Of a stretch of DNA of 64,000 nucleotides, positions 35,759 through 43,556 are shown piece after piece. Within the stretch, counting starts at the first letter, position 1, and every line of letters begins with the position of its first letter. The DNA comes from Pontibacter ruber. GTDB lineage: Bacteria; Bacteroidota; Bacteroidia; Cytophagales; Hymenobacteraceae. Position numbers and translations under genes: made by a program. The stretch covers positions 62,001 to 126,000 of the forward strand of contig NZ_JALPRR010000006.1 of assembly GCF_023630205.1 (NCBI RefSeq). The letters are read 5' to 3'. Below the pieces are notes generated by a model, which was given only the letters and a program-made list of their open reading frames with translations, made no database searches and was not told the origin of the DNA.

Positions 35759-36873
35759 ACATCGTAATACTTGGTTTATCCATTACCTCTTCCTGGGGCA
35801 ACGGCCACGCCACCACATTTCGCGGCTTAGTACGCGAACTCAACAACAGGGGCCACCATGTACTGTTTCTGGAGCGCGACAAGCCCTGGTACGCCGGCAA
35901 CCGCGACCTCCCCAACCCGGAGTACTGCCAGACCGAACTTTATACTTCGCTCGATGACCTGGCGCAACGTTTTACGGAACACGTGCGCGAGGCTGATCTG
36001 GTGATTGTAGGTTCGTATGTGCCGGAAGGCGTTCAGGTAGGAGAGTGGGTGGTGAAAACCGCGCATGGCATCAAAGCCTTCTACGACATCGATACGCCGG
36101 TTACGCTTGCCAAGCTGGAGCGCCAGGATTACGAATACCTGCACCCAAGCCTGATCCCACAATACGATCTGTACTTATCATTTACCGGCGGCCCAACGCT
36201 GGACCTGCTGGAGCAGAAGTATGGCTCGCCGATGGCGCGTGCGCTGTATTGTTCTTTCGATCCGGAGCTATACTTCTACGAGTACAAGGAGATCAAATGG
36301 GACCTGGGTTACCTGGGCACCTACTCCGACGACCGCCAGCCGCCGCTTGAAAAACTGATGATTGACGCAGCAAGGCAGTGGAGGGAAGGACGCTTTGTAG
36401 TGGCGGGCCCGCAGTACCCGGAAAGTATACAGTGGCCGGAGAACGTGCAATACATCCACCACCTGCCGCCGGCACACCACCGCGACTTTTATAACAGCCA
36501 GCGCTTTACGCAAAACATCACGCGTGCTGACATGATCAAGGCAGGCTACTCGCCAAGCGTACGTTTGTTCGAAGCAGCTGCCTGCTGCACCCCGATCATT
36601 TCCGATTACTGGGATGGGCTGGATACCTTGTTCGAGTTCGACTCAGAGATCCTAGTGTCTTATTCAGAAAAAGATACCCTGCGCTACCTGCGCGAGATCT
36701 GCAACTCCGAGCGTAAAGCCATCGGTTCCAGGGCGCGTAAAAAAGTGATGTCGCAGCACACCGCCGCTCACCGCGCCCAAGAACTGGAAAGCTATGCGGC
36801 CGAGCTGATCGTGCTCAGACCAGTTAGCAAGGAACAGTTTAACAAAGAACAGTTATCAGTTACCAGTGAGTGA
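35755..36873 (+). CDS. CgeB-like glycosyltransferase 3
   Basis: A 372-residue paralogue: NIVILGLSITSSWGNGHATT, RGLVRELNNRGHHVLFLERD, FYDIDTPVTLAKL, DLGYLGTYSDDRQP and SPSVRLFEAAACCTPIISDYW, then GLDTLFEFDSEILVSYS. The last 15 or so residues (from SKEQFNKEQ to SVTSE) are encoded by a repeat-like tract of the ACAGTTATCAGTTACCAGT type that also occurs at 38458-38520. The natural C-terminus was therefore probably shorter. Confidence 0.82.
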   Translation: MNIVILGLSITSSWGNGHATTFRGLVRELNNRGHHVLFLERDKPWYAGNRDLPNPEYCQTELYTSLDDLAQRFTEHVREADLVIVGSYVPEGVQVGEWVVKTAHGIKAFYDIDTPVTLAKLERQDYEYLHPSLIPQYDLYLSFTGGPTLDLLEQKYGSPMARALYCSFDPELYFYEYKEIKWDLGYLGTYSDDRQPPLEKLMIDAARQWREGRFVVAGPQYPESIQWPENVQYIHHLPPAHHRDFYNSQRFTQNITRADMIKAGYSPSVRLFEAAACCTPIISDYWDGLDTLFEFDSEILVSYSEKDTLRYLREICNSERKAIGSRARKKVMSQHTAAHRAQELESYAAELIVLRPVSKEQFNKEQLSVTSE

Positions 36874-36985
36874 GATGTAGCGGCAGAAGCGTTGAGGAAT
36901 AGCCGTTAAGATTCACTTAATCACTCATTCGCTCATTCGCTCATTCAAAATTACAACTCACTCAATCACTCATTCAAAATTGAAT
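36832..36985. repeat. Repeat tract spanning the end of CgeB-3 and the gap to the methyltransferase
   Basis: 36832-36876 is ACAGTTATCAGTTACCAGT-type repeat read as the C-terminus of the upstream gene. 36911-36985 repeats ATCACTCATTC / GCTCATTC and ends CATTCAAAATTGA, like the tract at 33441-33515. Confidence 0.6.
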
Positions 36986-37804
36986 ATGAACGAAATAGAA
37001 CAGCTGGCGCCCTGGTTTCATAACCTGCATTTGCCGAACGGAGAGCAGACAGCACCAAATCATGTACTGGGCGATTTTCCATCGTTTAAGTGGAAGGAAA
37101 TCCAGCCGTATATTCCGGCTGATCTTTCCGGCTGGGAAGTGTTGGACATAGGCTGCAACGCCGGCTTTTATAGTATAGAGCTGGCCAAGCGCGGTGCAAA
37201 GGTACTGGGCATTGATGTAGACCCGCATTACCTGCGGCAGGCCGAGTGGGCAGCCAAGCAATTTGGCCTCGAAGACAGGATCGAGCTGAAGCAAATGCAG
37301 GTATACGACGTGGCCCGCCTCGACCGTAAGTTTGACCTGATCTGGTACATGGGCGTAATGTACCACCTGCGCTACCCGCTGCTGTCGCTTGATATACTTT
37401 CGCAGAAACTGCGCAACATGATGGTGTTCCAGACACTGACGATGCCCGGAAAGAAAGTGGCAGATGTGCCCGATGATTTTGAGATAAACGACCGCCAGCG
37501 TATGCTGGAAGACGGCTGGCCAAAAATGGCGTTCATTGAAAAGCGCCTGGCCGGAGACGTGACCAACTGGTGGGCTCCCAACCATGCCGGTATCGAGGCC
37601 ATGCTGCGTACCTGCGGGCTGAAAGTAACCCAGCGCCCGGGCCACGAAATGTACATCTGCGAGGTGGATGAGGAGTTGAAACAGAGCCAGCAATGGAACC
37701 AGTCGGAGTACCTGTCGGCTACAGGGCAGGACTGGACGGAAGCCGTGCAGAAAAAAGTGGCAGATAAAAACATGTACATGGTATCCGGGAAGAACGGAAA
37801 ATAA
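36986..37804 (+). CDS. SAM-dependent methyltransferase, last gene of the glycan locus
   Basis: A 272-residue class I methyltransferase. LDIGCNAGFYSIELAKRG is motif I, VLGIDVDPHYLRQAEW motif II, and DLIWYMGVMYHLRYPLLSLD motif IV. The layout resembles CmoB-like enzymes and a methyltransferase family that I recall as travelling with glycosyltransferase cassettes; this is from memory and unverified. ATG 36986 is preferred over an in-frame TTG at 36980 that lies inside the upstream repeat. It would O-methylate a sugar or lipid intermediate. An imperfect terminator hairpin follows. Confidence 0.82.
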   Translation: MNEIEQLAPWFHNLHLPNGEQTAPNHVLGDFPSFKWKEIQPYIPADLSGWEVLDIGCNAGFYSIELAKRGAKVLGIDVDPHYLRQAEWAAKQFGLEDRIELKQMQVYDVARLDRKFDLIWYMGVMYHLRYPLLSLDILSQKLRNMMVFQTLTMPGKKVADVPDDFEINDRQRMLEDGWPKMAFIEKRLAGDVTNWWAPNHAGIEAMLRTCGLKVTQRPGHEMYICEVDEELKQSQQWNQSEYLSATGQDWTEAVQKKVADKNMYMVSGKNGK

Positions 37805-37827
37805 TACCAACTCATCTTAAACAAGCC

Positions 37828-37866
37828 AGCCGCGCCTGCTGTACATTGTACGGAGGCGTGGCTTTA
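37828..37866 (+). terminator. Terminator of the glycan locus
   Basis: AGCCGCGCCT pairs with AGGCGTGGCT (one G-T pair), with an apical GTAC/GTAC stem, followed by TTATTAT. It is weaker in T-run than the others. Confidence 0.6.
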
Positions 37867-37909
37867 TTATGCTGTTAAGTATAACTTGCAGCCAAATTCT
37901 TATTTACAC

Positions 37910-38482
37910 ATGAAAACGAAAAAGAGACTGGCCCACTGGAAAACGCTGAAGTCGGAGATGGTATTCGAGCACCAGTGGTATAAACTGCGCCGCGACGAGG
38001 TGGAACTGCCGGGAGGCCAGGTGCTGGACGATTACTTTGTTAGCGTGCGCCCCAACGTGGTGCTTACCTTCCCGCTTACTGCCGATAACCACGTGATTTT
38101 TGTGCGCCAGTACAAACACGCTGCCGGCGAGATACTGATGGAACTGCCGGGTGGCGTAATCGACGAGCACGAGCAGGACCCGAAACAGGCAGCCATCCGC
38201 GAAATGCTGGAAGAAACTGGCTATACTTCAGAAGACGTGGAGCCGCTCCTGGAAATAATTGATAACCCCACGAAAGACACCAACAAGATCTACTTCTTCC
38301 TGGCACGCAACGTGCACAAAATAGCCGAGCAGGACCTGGATGAAACAGAAGACATCGAAGTACTGAAAGTGCCGCTGGAGGAAGTGGAAAGTATGGTTCT
38401 GAGCGGACAGATCAAAGTATCCGGCTCAGTGGCCCTCTGCCTGCTGGCACTTCGGCAGTTAACAATTAACAGTAAACAGTAA
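37910..38482 (+). CDS. Nudix hydrolase (ADP-sugar pyrophosphatase type)
   Basis: A 190-residue Nudix protein. LPGGVIDEHEQDP...REMLEETGY is the Nudix box with one extra residue before REMLEETG, as found in many ADP-ribose/sugar diphosphatases. NVVLTFPLTADNHVIFVRQYKHAAGEILMELPGG supplies the typical preceding strand set (quoted part: RQYKHAAGEILMELPGG). I start at ATG 37910; an upstream TTG at 37886 would add 8 residues. The C-terminal LTINSKQ is encoded by a repeat tract (38458-38480), so the tail is not conserved. It may clear nucleotide sugars from the adjacent pathway, but that is inference from location. Confidence 0.85.
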   Translation: MKTKKRLAHWKTLKSEMVFEHQWYKLRRDEVELPGGQVLDDYFVSVRPNVVLTFPLTADNHVIFVRQYKHAAGEILMELPGGVIDEHEQDPKQAAIREMLEETGYTSEDVEPLLEIIDNPTKDTNKIYFFLARNVHKIAEQDLDETEDIEVLKVPLEEVESMVLSGQIKVSGSVALCLLALRQLTINSKQ

Positions 38483-38609
38483 ACAGCTTTTACAGTTATC
38501 AGGGAGCAGTTACCAATCAACAATAACAATCATCAGTATCTAGGCTAAGGTATACCTCATTACTGCTTACTGTTTATTGATAATTGATGACTGTTTACTG
38601 TTAATTGTT
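38458..38609. repeat. Inverted repeat formed by the 3' ends of two convergent genes
   Basis: AACAATTAACAGTAAACAGT at 38461-38480 reappears as its complement at 38590-38609, and CAGCTTTTACAGT (38483-38495) also reappears inverted at about 38611-38623. The Nudix gene and the aminotransferase-GRAS gene both end inside this repeat. The span between holds further variants (TTACTGTTTATTGATAATTG). Confidence 0.7.
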
Positions 38610-40751
38610 CACTGTAAAAGCTGTAGCGGCGATAACAGGGGTCCCTTTCCAGTATAAAGTATAGCCGGCTGCGTTGGGCACCATGGTAAAATGCTCGTGT
38701 AGGCCCAGGTCTTTTCTGATTTGATCGGCAAAGTACGGCTGCACGTATGGCTGAAAGCCTGTTCTGATCAGGCGGCGTTGCCAGGCTTCGTTGCGCTCGT
38801 GCCGTTCCACGCGGTCGCTTCCCTCCGAGGAGATCACGTTGATGATCTCTCTGCCGAAAAATTCCTGTTCAATGATCTGCCGTTCCGGCATGTCTACAGG
38901 CAGCAGGGTGTCCAGCACATCAAAGACGGTATAGTAGTGGCGCAGCGACTCGCGCAGGCGGGGCATAAAGTTGAGCTTGTTATGCTCTGAGTCCGGCTCG
39001 GTCAGTGTGAATACTTTCGGGCGTAATGTCTTGATTTGCTGCAATACACGATCCCGTTGGTCATGCTGCTCTACCAGCCTGTCTGGCAGGTGATGCAGGG
39101 TTAGCGCAGAATTAACTACCAGCACTTCATCAGGTCTGAATTCGAGCATCTGGAGGTTGATATCTTCCAGCCTGGAGGCAATGCCTGTATAGTGGAAAGG
39201 GATACCTAGTTTCTCTGCATGCTGCTGCAACCTCGCCCCGGTCTCACGCAGGCGTTGGTCCGGGTCTCCGCTCGTGGCTGGCAGATCAATGCCTGTAATG
39301 CGCAGGGCGGGCGCTCCTTCAGGCCGTTGCGCCAGCAGGTTCAATAAATGCAGCCACTGCAAACCGCTACCAATACCTAAGTCGACCAAGTGAATTTCGC
39401 GTTCCTGCTGCACGGCTGCTGCGATTGTAGTGTTCGCAAAGTAATGCCCGAAGGTAACAAGTGGCGTAGCCTGCACCAGCACGTTAAATGCCGAGAGCAT
39501 ATCCATTGTCCCGTAGGTAGAACTGTACAGGTTGCCGGCGTTGTGCAGGTGCTGGTGGTTGCGTGCGCTGAAAGCCCGGGCAAAGGCAACCGCTATTCTT
39601 TCCGGTGCTTTTCCGTTAACAGAGGCCATAGCAGCCAATGCATCCGTAGCTTTAAAGGAGGCCGCTTCATCTCCCTGATGTATGACCTGGCCGGTTTTCA
39701 GAATTTGTGTCAGGGCCGCGTGTTGCTGCAGATTATCAGGGGCAAGCATATCTTGCAGTATCTGTATCAGGTGATCCTGGTGCTCTTTCTGGCCGATGGT
39801 GATGCGCAAGGTATACGCATCGTCAGTGCGACGCACCCGGATGCCGTGCCGGAGCAGGTGCTCGAAAATAGCCTCTGCCTGAATACCTGCATCTATAAGT
39901 ATAAAATTGCCCTCCGAAGGCCAGTAGTGAATTCCTAACTGGTCGAGCGCCTGTTGCAAGTGCTGTTTGCCGGCTGCTGTGGCCTCTAAAGTATAGCTTA
40001 GAAATTCCTCATCTTCAAGGGCTGCCTGTGCTGCCACCTGTGCCAGCTGGTTAACATTATACGGCTGCTTTACCTGCAACACCTTCTCCAGTAGCGGCTC
40101 CTGCGCCACCATGTACCCAATGCGCAGCGATGCCAGGCCATAAGCTTTAGAAAAAGTTCGGAGCACAACCAGGTTCTGGTATTTCTCCAGATAAGGCAAC
40201 GCGCTGGTATAATCGGGCGTGCGCACATACTCGGCATAGGCCTCGTCCAGCACCAGGGTTACATGCGGCGGCAACTCCAGCAGTAAGCGCTCCAACTGTA
40301 CCTGGTTCAGGTAAGAGCCGGTTGGGTTGTTCGGATTCGAAATGAACAGGAGCCGGGTGGTCTTGTCTACTTTTGCCAGCAGGGTATCCACATCCATTTG
40401 GTAAGCGCTGTCGAGCGGCACTTCCTGATACGCTATTCCCAGAGCATCTGCCTCGGCGCGGTAAAGGGGGTAGGTAGGGCTCAGTGAGAGCACGCTTGTT
40501 TCCTGGGCAGGGCGGCAGAAGGTGCGTACAAGCAACGAAATGAGTTCAGCTGATCCGCTTCCGACCATAACCTGAGAAGCTTGTATTCCCAGTTTGGCAG
40601 CAATAGCCTCACGCAGGGGAGCAGCATCCGGGTGAGGATAGCTAGGCAGTCGCGTTAGGGCATCCTGTAAAGCCGCAGTTACTTTTGGCGAAACTCCGAA
40701 CAGGTTTTCGTTCGAAGCAGCATGGTAGAAAGGAGGTGTTTGGCTACTCAT
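38601..40751 (-). CDS. Fusion: HisC-like PLP aminotransferase + bacterial GRAS domain
   Basis: A 716-residue protein. Residues 1-340 are a fold-type I aminotransferase close to histidinol-phosphate aminotransferase: SNPNNPTGSY (138-147), Asp169 in VLDEAYAEY, and PLP Lys202 in RTFSKAYGLASLRIGY. Residues about 345-716 match the GRAS family in order: leucine-rich AFNVLVQATPLVTFGHYFAN, VHIID-like IHLVDLGIGSGLQWLHLL (453-470), LRITGIDLP, second helical part, VVNSALTLHHLPDR (545-558), FTLTEPDSEHN (581-591), and the SAW end with DRVERHERNEAWQRRL (647-662) and LYWKGTPVIAATAF. Bacterial GRAS domains are described as Rossmann methyltransferases acting on small molecules; the DLGIGSG segment keeps a methyltransferase-like loop. 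It is alone in its transcription unit, divergent from a pirin gene. The role is unknown; a two-step aminotransfer and methylation is plausible. Confidence 0.88.
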   Translation of the reverse strand: MSSQTPPFYHAASNENLFGVSPKVTAALQDALTRLPSYPHPDAAPLREAIAAKLGIQASQVMVGSGSAELISLLVRTFCRPAQETSVLSLSPTYPLYRAEADALGIAYQEVPLDSAYQMDVDTLLAKVDKTTRLLFISNPNNPTGSYLNQVQLERLLLELPPHVTLVLDEAYAEYVRTPDYTSALPYLEKYQNLVVLRTFSKAYGLASLRIGYMVAQEPLLEKVLQVKQPYNVNQLAQVAAQAALEDEEFLSYTLEATAAGKQHLQQALDQLGIHYWPSEGNFILIDAGIQAEAIFEHLLRHGIRVRRTDDAYTLRITIGQKEHQDHLIQILQDMLAPDNLQQHAALTQILKTGQVIHQGDEAASFKATDALAAMASVNGKAPERIAVAFARAFSARNHQHLHNAGNLYSSTYGTMDMLSAFNVLVQATPLVTFGHYFANTTIAAAVQQEREIHLVDLGIGSGLQWLHLLNLLAQRPEGAPALRITGIDLPATSGDPDQRLRETGARLQQHAEKLGIPFHYTGIASRLEDINLQMLEFRPDEVLVVNSALTLHHLPDRLVEQHDQRDRVLQQIKTLRPKVFTLTEPDSEHNKLNFMPRLRESLRHYYTVFDVLDTLLPVDMPERQIIEQEFFGREIINVISSEGSDRVERHERNEAWQRRLIRTGFQPYVQPYFADQIRKDLGLHEHFTMVPNAAGYTLYWKGTPVIAATAFTVNN

Positions 40752-41077
40752 TTACTCATTTTAGATGATGCTGCTACAAGGCAATATCAAAGATGCTGCA
40801 AGTTAGAATTATATTGTTTTATATAATTAAAGAAAAATTTGTATTAGGCCGCTAAATTGCTCTCTTGCAAACGCACAAAGAAGCCAGAAAGATTGCTGTT
40901 AACCGGGAAATAAAACATGCTAGAACTATTTTGCTTAAATGAAACAATGTATGTACATTTGTTGTATATACATATAATCGGGTGTGGACTTCAAATCTGA
41001 AAAAAGAGACTGCCAAGAACAGCTGTTCTGGCAGAGAGATACATACTCATAAATAGACAAGTATAAAGTATAAACAC
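40752..41077. other. Divergent intergenic region, aminotransferase-GRAS / pirin
   Basis: 326 bp without a gene. The near-palindrome ACAATGTATGTACATTTGT (40944-40962) followed by TTGTATATACATATAA lies roughly midway and could be an operator for either gene. The rest is AT-rich leader. Confidence 0.5.
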
Positions 41078-41791
41078 ATGAGCAAGAACATAGTACATCG
41101 CGCAGCTACCAGAGGCCATGCCAACCATGGCTGGCTCGACTCCTACCATACGTTTAGTTTTGCCCGCTATTATAATCCGGAGCGCATAGGCTTCGGTTTG
41201 CTGCGTGTACTAAACGATGACGTGGTGGCGCCCGGCATGGGTTTTGGGGCACACCCGCACGATAACATGGAGATCGTTTCGATACCGCTGTCTGGCGCAT
41301 TGGAACACCAGGACAGCACCGGCAACAAGGAAGTGATCCGCAGTAACGATGTGCAGATCATGTCGGCTGGCAGCGGCCTTACCCACTCCGAGTACAACCA
41401 CTCTAAAACCGACAAGGTAAATTTCCTGCAGATCTGGGTGTTTCCGAAAGAGCAGAACATCAAACCGCGTTACGAGCAGAAAACCTTTAAACCGGAAGAG
41501 CGGGTGAATAAGCTGCAAACGGTGGTATCGCCAGAGCAGAACGACGGAGCGATCTGGATCAATCAGGATGCCTGGTTTACGTTCGGTACACTCAAAGCCG
41601 GCTTTTCTGAAACGTATAAGCTGCACAAAACCGGTAACGGCGTCTATGCCTTCGTGATAAACGGAGAAGTAGAAGTTGACGGCGAAAAACTTGGCAAACG
41701 CGATGGGCTGGGTATAGCGGATACGGAAAGCATAACCATCAAAACCTCGGCTGACGCAGAACTGCTTCTGATGGAAGTACCGATGCAGTAA
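41078..41791 (+). CDS. Pirin-family bicupin protein
   Basis: A 237-residue pirin of the short bacterial type. Seen: FGAHPHDNMEIVSIPLSG (metal-binding His pair and Glu), MSAGSGLTHSEYNHS, and FLQIWVFPKEQNIKPRYEQ (typical pirin signature, partly quoted). The iron-binding His and Glu set appears intact. Pirins include quercetin dioxygenases and regulators of unknown substrate. It is monocistronic and is followed by a terminator. Confidence 0.9.
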   Translation: MSKNIVHRAATRGHANHGWLDSYHTFSFARYYNPERIGFGLLRVLNDDVVAPGMGFGAHPHDNMEIVSIPLSGALEHQDSTGNKEVIRSNDVQIMSAGSGLTHSEYNHSKTDKVNFLQIWVFPKEQNIKPRYEQKTFKPEERVNKLQTVVSPEQNDGAIWINQDAWFTFGTLKAGFSETYKLHKTGNGVYAFVINGEVEVDGEKLGKRDGLGIADTESITIKTSADAELLLMEVPMQ

Positions 41792-41810
41792 ACCGAAAGT
41801 ATAAAATAGC

Positions 41811-41845
41811 AGCGCTGGCAGGAGTCTCTTGCCAGCGCTTTTTTG
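41811..41845 (+). terminator. Terminator after pirin gene
   Basis: AGCGCTGGCA pairs with TGCCAGCGCT around GGAGTCTCT(T), then TTTTTTG. Confidence 0.88.
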
Positions 41846-41947
41846 TTCCTGATCTGCTGTACATTCCGCTGGTAGCTAGAATGCTGTAACCTAACCTGTT
41901 GCTGAGCGGGCTCGTTATTACAGGACAAACTTTTATAAAGAAAGCGA

Positions 41948-42775
41948 ATGGAACAGGAACAAACCATATTATTGAAAGATTATTCGATGGAGGAGAGGGG
42001 CGCTTATTTGGCTTCTCTGGCAACGATAGCCTCTGCCGACGGACATGCCTCTGATGAAGAACTGGAGTTTCTCAAACTCCTGAGCGAGGCTGCAGAAATG
42101 CCGGAGAACACACAGCAGGAAGTATTGGAGATCGCTAAAAATCCGTCACAGATCAGTTTGCAACGCGCCCTGGATGTGCTGAAAAAGAGTCAGCTTCGTT
42201 TTTCCTTCATCACCGATATCATCAGTTTTGCTAAATCAGACGGACAGTACACAGCTGATGAGCAAAAACGCATACAGGAAATGGCTAACTACCTGGGGGT
42301 AGACCAGAAACAATACAGCATACTGGAGCAGTTTGTAAATAAAGCCGATGAGGCGCAGCAGCACGGGGAAGATCCAACCTCCCAATCCTTCATGAGCAAG
42401 AATGGTTTTGGCGATATGTTCAAGAATGCCGGTATTTCGCCGCAGATGGTACAAGGCATGCTGGGCATTGTAGCCCCCCTGGTACTGGCTCGTATGATGC
42501 GGGGCGGCCGCGGGCGTGGCATGATGGGAGGCATGGGCGGTATGGGCACCATGATGGGCGGCGGCCTGCTGGGTGGCCTGCTCGGCAGTGTGATGAGCGG
42601 CGGCAGAGGCGGCATGCTGGGAGGAGGCAGACGCACCAGCGGTCTGGGTTCCATGGCTTCTATCCTGGGTGGCCTGAACGGCAGACGAGGCTACGGCAGC
42701 ATGGGCTCCGGGGGACTGGGCGGTTTGCTGGGCGGTATACTTGGCGGAGGCAGACGTGGTGGCACCAGTTGGTAA
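41948..42775 (+). CDS. TerB-like protein with Gly/Met/Arg-rich C-terminal tail
   Basis: A 275-residue protein. Residues about 10-135 are a helical TerB-like domain: LATIASADGHASDEELEFLK and FAKSDGQYTADEQKRIQEMA are the paired acidic ADGxxxxxE motifs typical of the family, which bind metal in characterised members. From about residue 155 (MFKNAGISPQMVQGM) to the end the protein is low complexity, with runs of GG, GM, GGLL and GRR ending GGGRRGGTSW. The tail could be membrane-active, aggregation-prone or RNA-binding; I cannot tell. There is no signal peptide. Confidence 0.75.
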   Translation: MEQEQTILLKDYSMEERGAYLASLATIASADGHASDEELEFLKLLSEAAEMPENTQQEVLEIAKNPSQISLQRALDVLKKSQLRFSFITDIISFAKSDGQYTADEQKRIQEMANYLGVDQKQYSILEQFVNKADEAQQHGEDPTSQSFMSKNGFGDMFKNAGISPQMVQGMLGIVAPLVLARMMRGGRGRGMMGGMGGMGTMMGGGLLGGLLGSVMSGGRGGMLGGGRRTSGLGSMASILGGLNGRRGYGSMGSGGLGGLLGGILGGGRRGGTSW

Positions 42776-42798
42776 GTATAAACGCTGAAGCTATACTA

Positions 42799-42838
42799 AA
42801 AAGGCTCGGCCTGCATTTGGGAGCAGGCTGAGCCTTTT
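42799..42838. terminator. Bidirectional terminator, TerB-like / DsbA-like genes
   Basis: AAAAGGCTC and GGCCTGC pair with GCAGGCT and GAGCCTTTT around ATTTGGGA, between convergent genes. Confidence 0.82.
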
Positions 42839-42856
42839 GATTGTAAGGCAAAATTT

Positions 42857-43450
42857 CTAGAGCTGCTGCTCGATTAGTTTACGCAGGTCTTCCTGGCGGG
42901 GCAGCCCGCGCACCATCCGGTTGCCGATGATAAAAGTAGGCACTGCCGTTACACTGGCTTCGTCGTAAGCCCGGCGGAGTTCCCGTTGATGCACTTCTTT
43001 ATACTTTCTTGTTTCCAGTGCCTGCCTGAATTCGGCTTCGTCCAATCCTATCTCTTTTGCCAGGTTGGTTAGTACCTCCATATCGCCGATGTCCTGTTCT
43101 TCCTGGAAAAAAGCGGTGAACATCCGGTGCGTGTATTGCTCGCCCAGTCCTTTTTCTTTGGCATACTGATAGCCTTCAAAAGCCAAATGCGTGTAGGGTT
43201 GCGGCGAAACAGCGGGTAAAACAATATCCACGTTCATCTGCCGGCCCATCGGGTAAACAGAGTTTTCCCAGGTGGTTTGCAGGTAATCTTCTTCCGGCTT
43301 CAGTGTAGGGGTAGGTTCGGGGCGCAGCTCAAAGGGCATCCATTCTACTTGCACGTTGTCTTCAAACCCCTCCAGCGCTTTGTGCAGGGCCACCTCACCT
43401 AAAAAGCAGTAGGGGCAAACGTAATCAGAAAATATTTTTATCTGTAGCAT
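42857..43450 (-). CDS. DsbA-family (FrnE-like) thiol oxidoreductase
   Basis: A 197-residue cytoplasmic protein. IFSDYVCPYCFLGE carries the CPYC active site (Cys12, Cys15), EWMPFELRPEP and AVPTFIIGNRMVRG provide the cis-Pro loop and the family ends RKLIEQQL. It belongs to the FrnE/DsbA-like group that lacks an export signal; it probably reduces or isomerises disulfides, or is a dithiol oxidase. The start MLQIKIFSDY is the normal one. Divergent from the serine hydrolase. Confidence 0.9.
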   Translation of the reverse strand: MLQIKIFSDYVCPYCFLGEVALHKALEGFEDNVQVEWMPFELRPEPTPTLKPEEDYLQTTWENSVYPMGRQMNVDIVLPAVSPQPYTHLAFEGYQYAKEKGLGEQYTHRMFTAFFQEEQDIGDMEVLTNLAKEIGLDEAEFRQALETRKYKEVHQRELRRAYDEASVTAVPTFIIGNRMVRGLPRQEDLRKLIEQQL

Positions 43451-43556
43451 AAGAAATCCATAAGTATAACCTACAGTACAAGAAGTGGCGAAACTATGTT
43501 TTTACGGGTGAAATAAATTTCTTTTATTTGACTATAAAGTATTCTAATCTAACTGC

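Noticed and set aside
26195..37804. A capsule or O-antigen cluster
   Set aside because: No flippase, polymerase, chain-length or export genes are present, and there is no initiating phosphosugar transferase.
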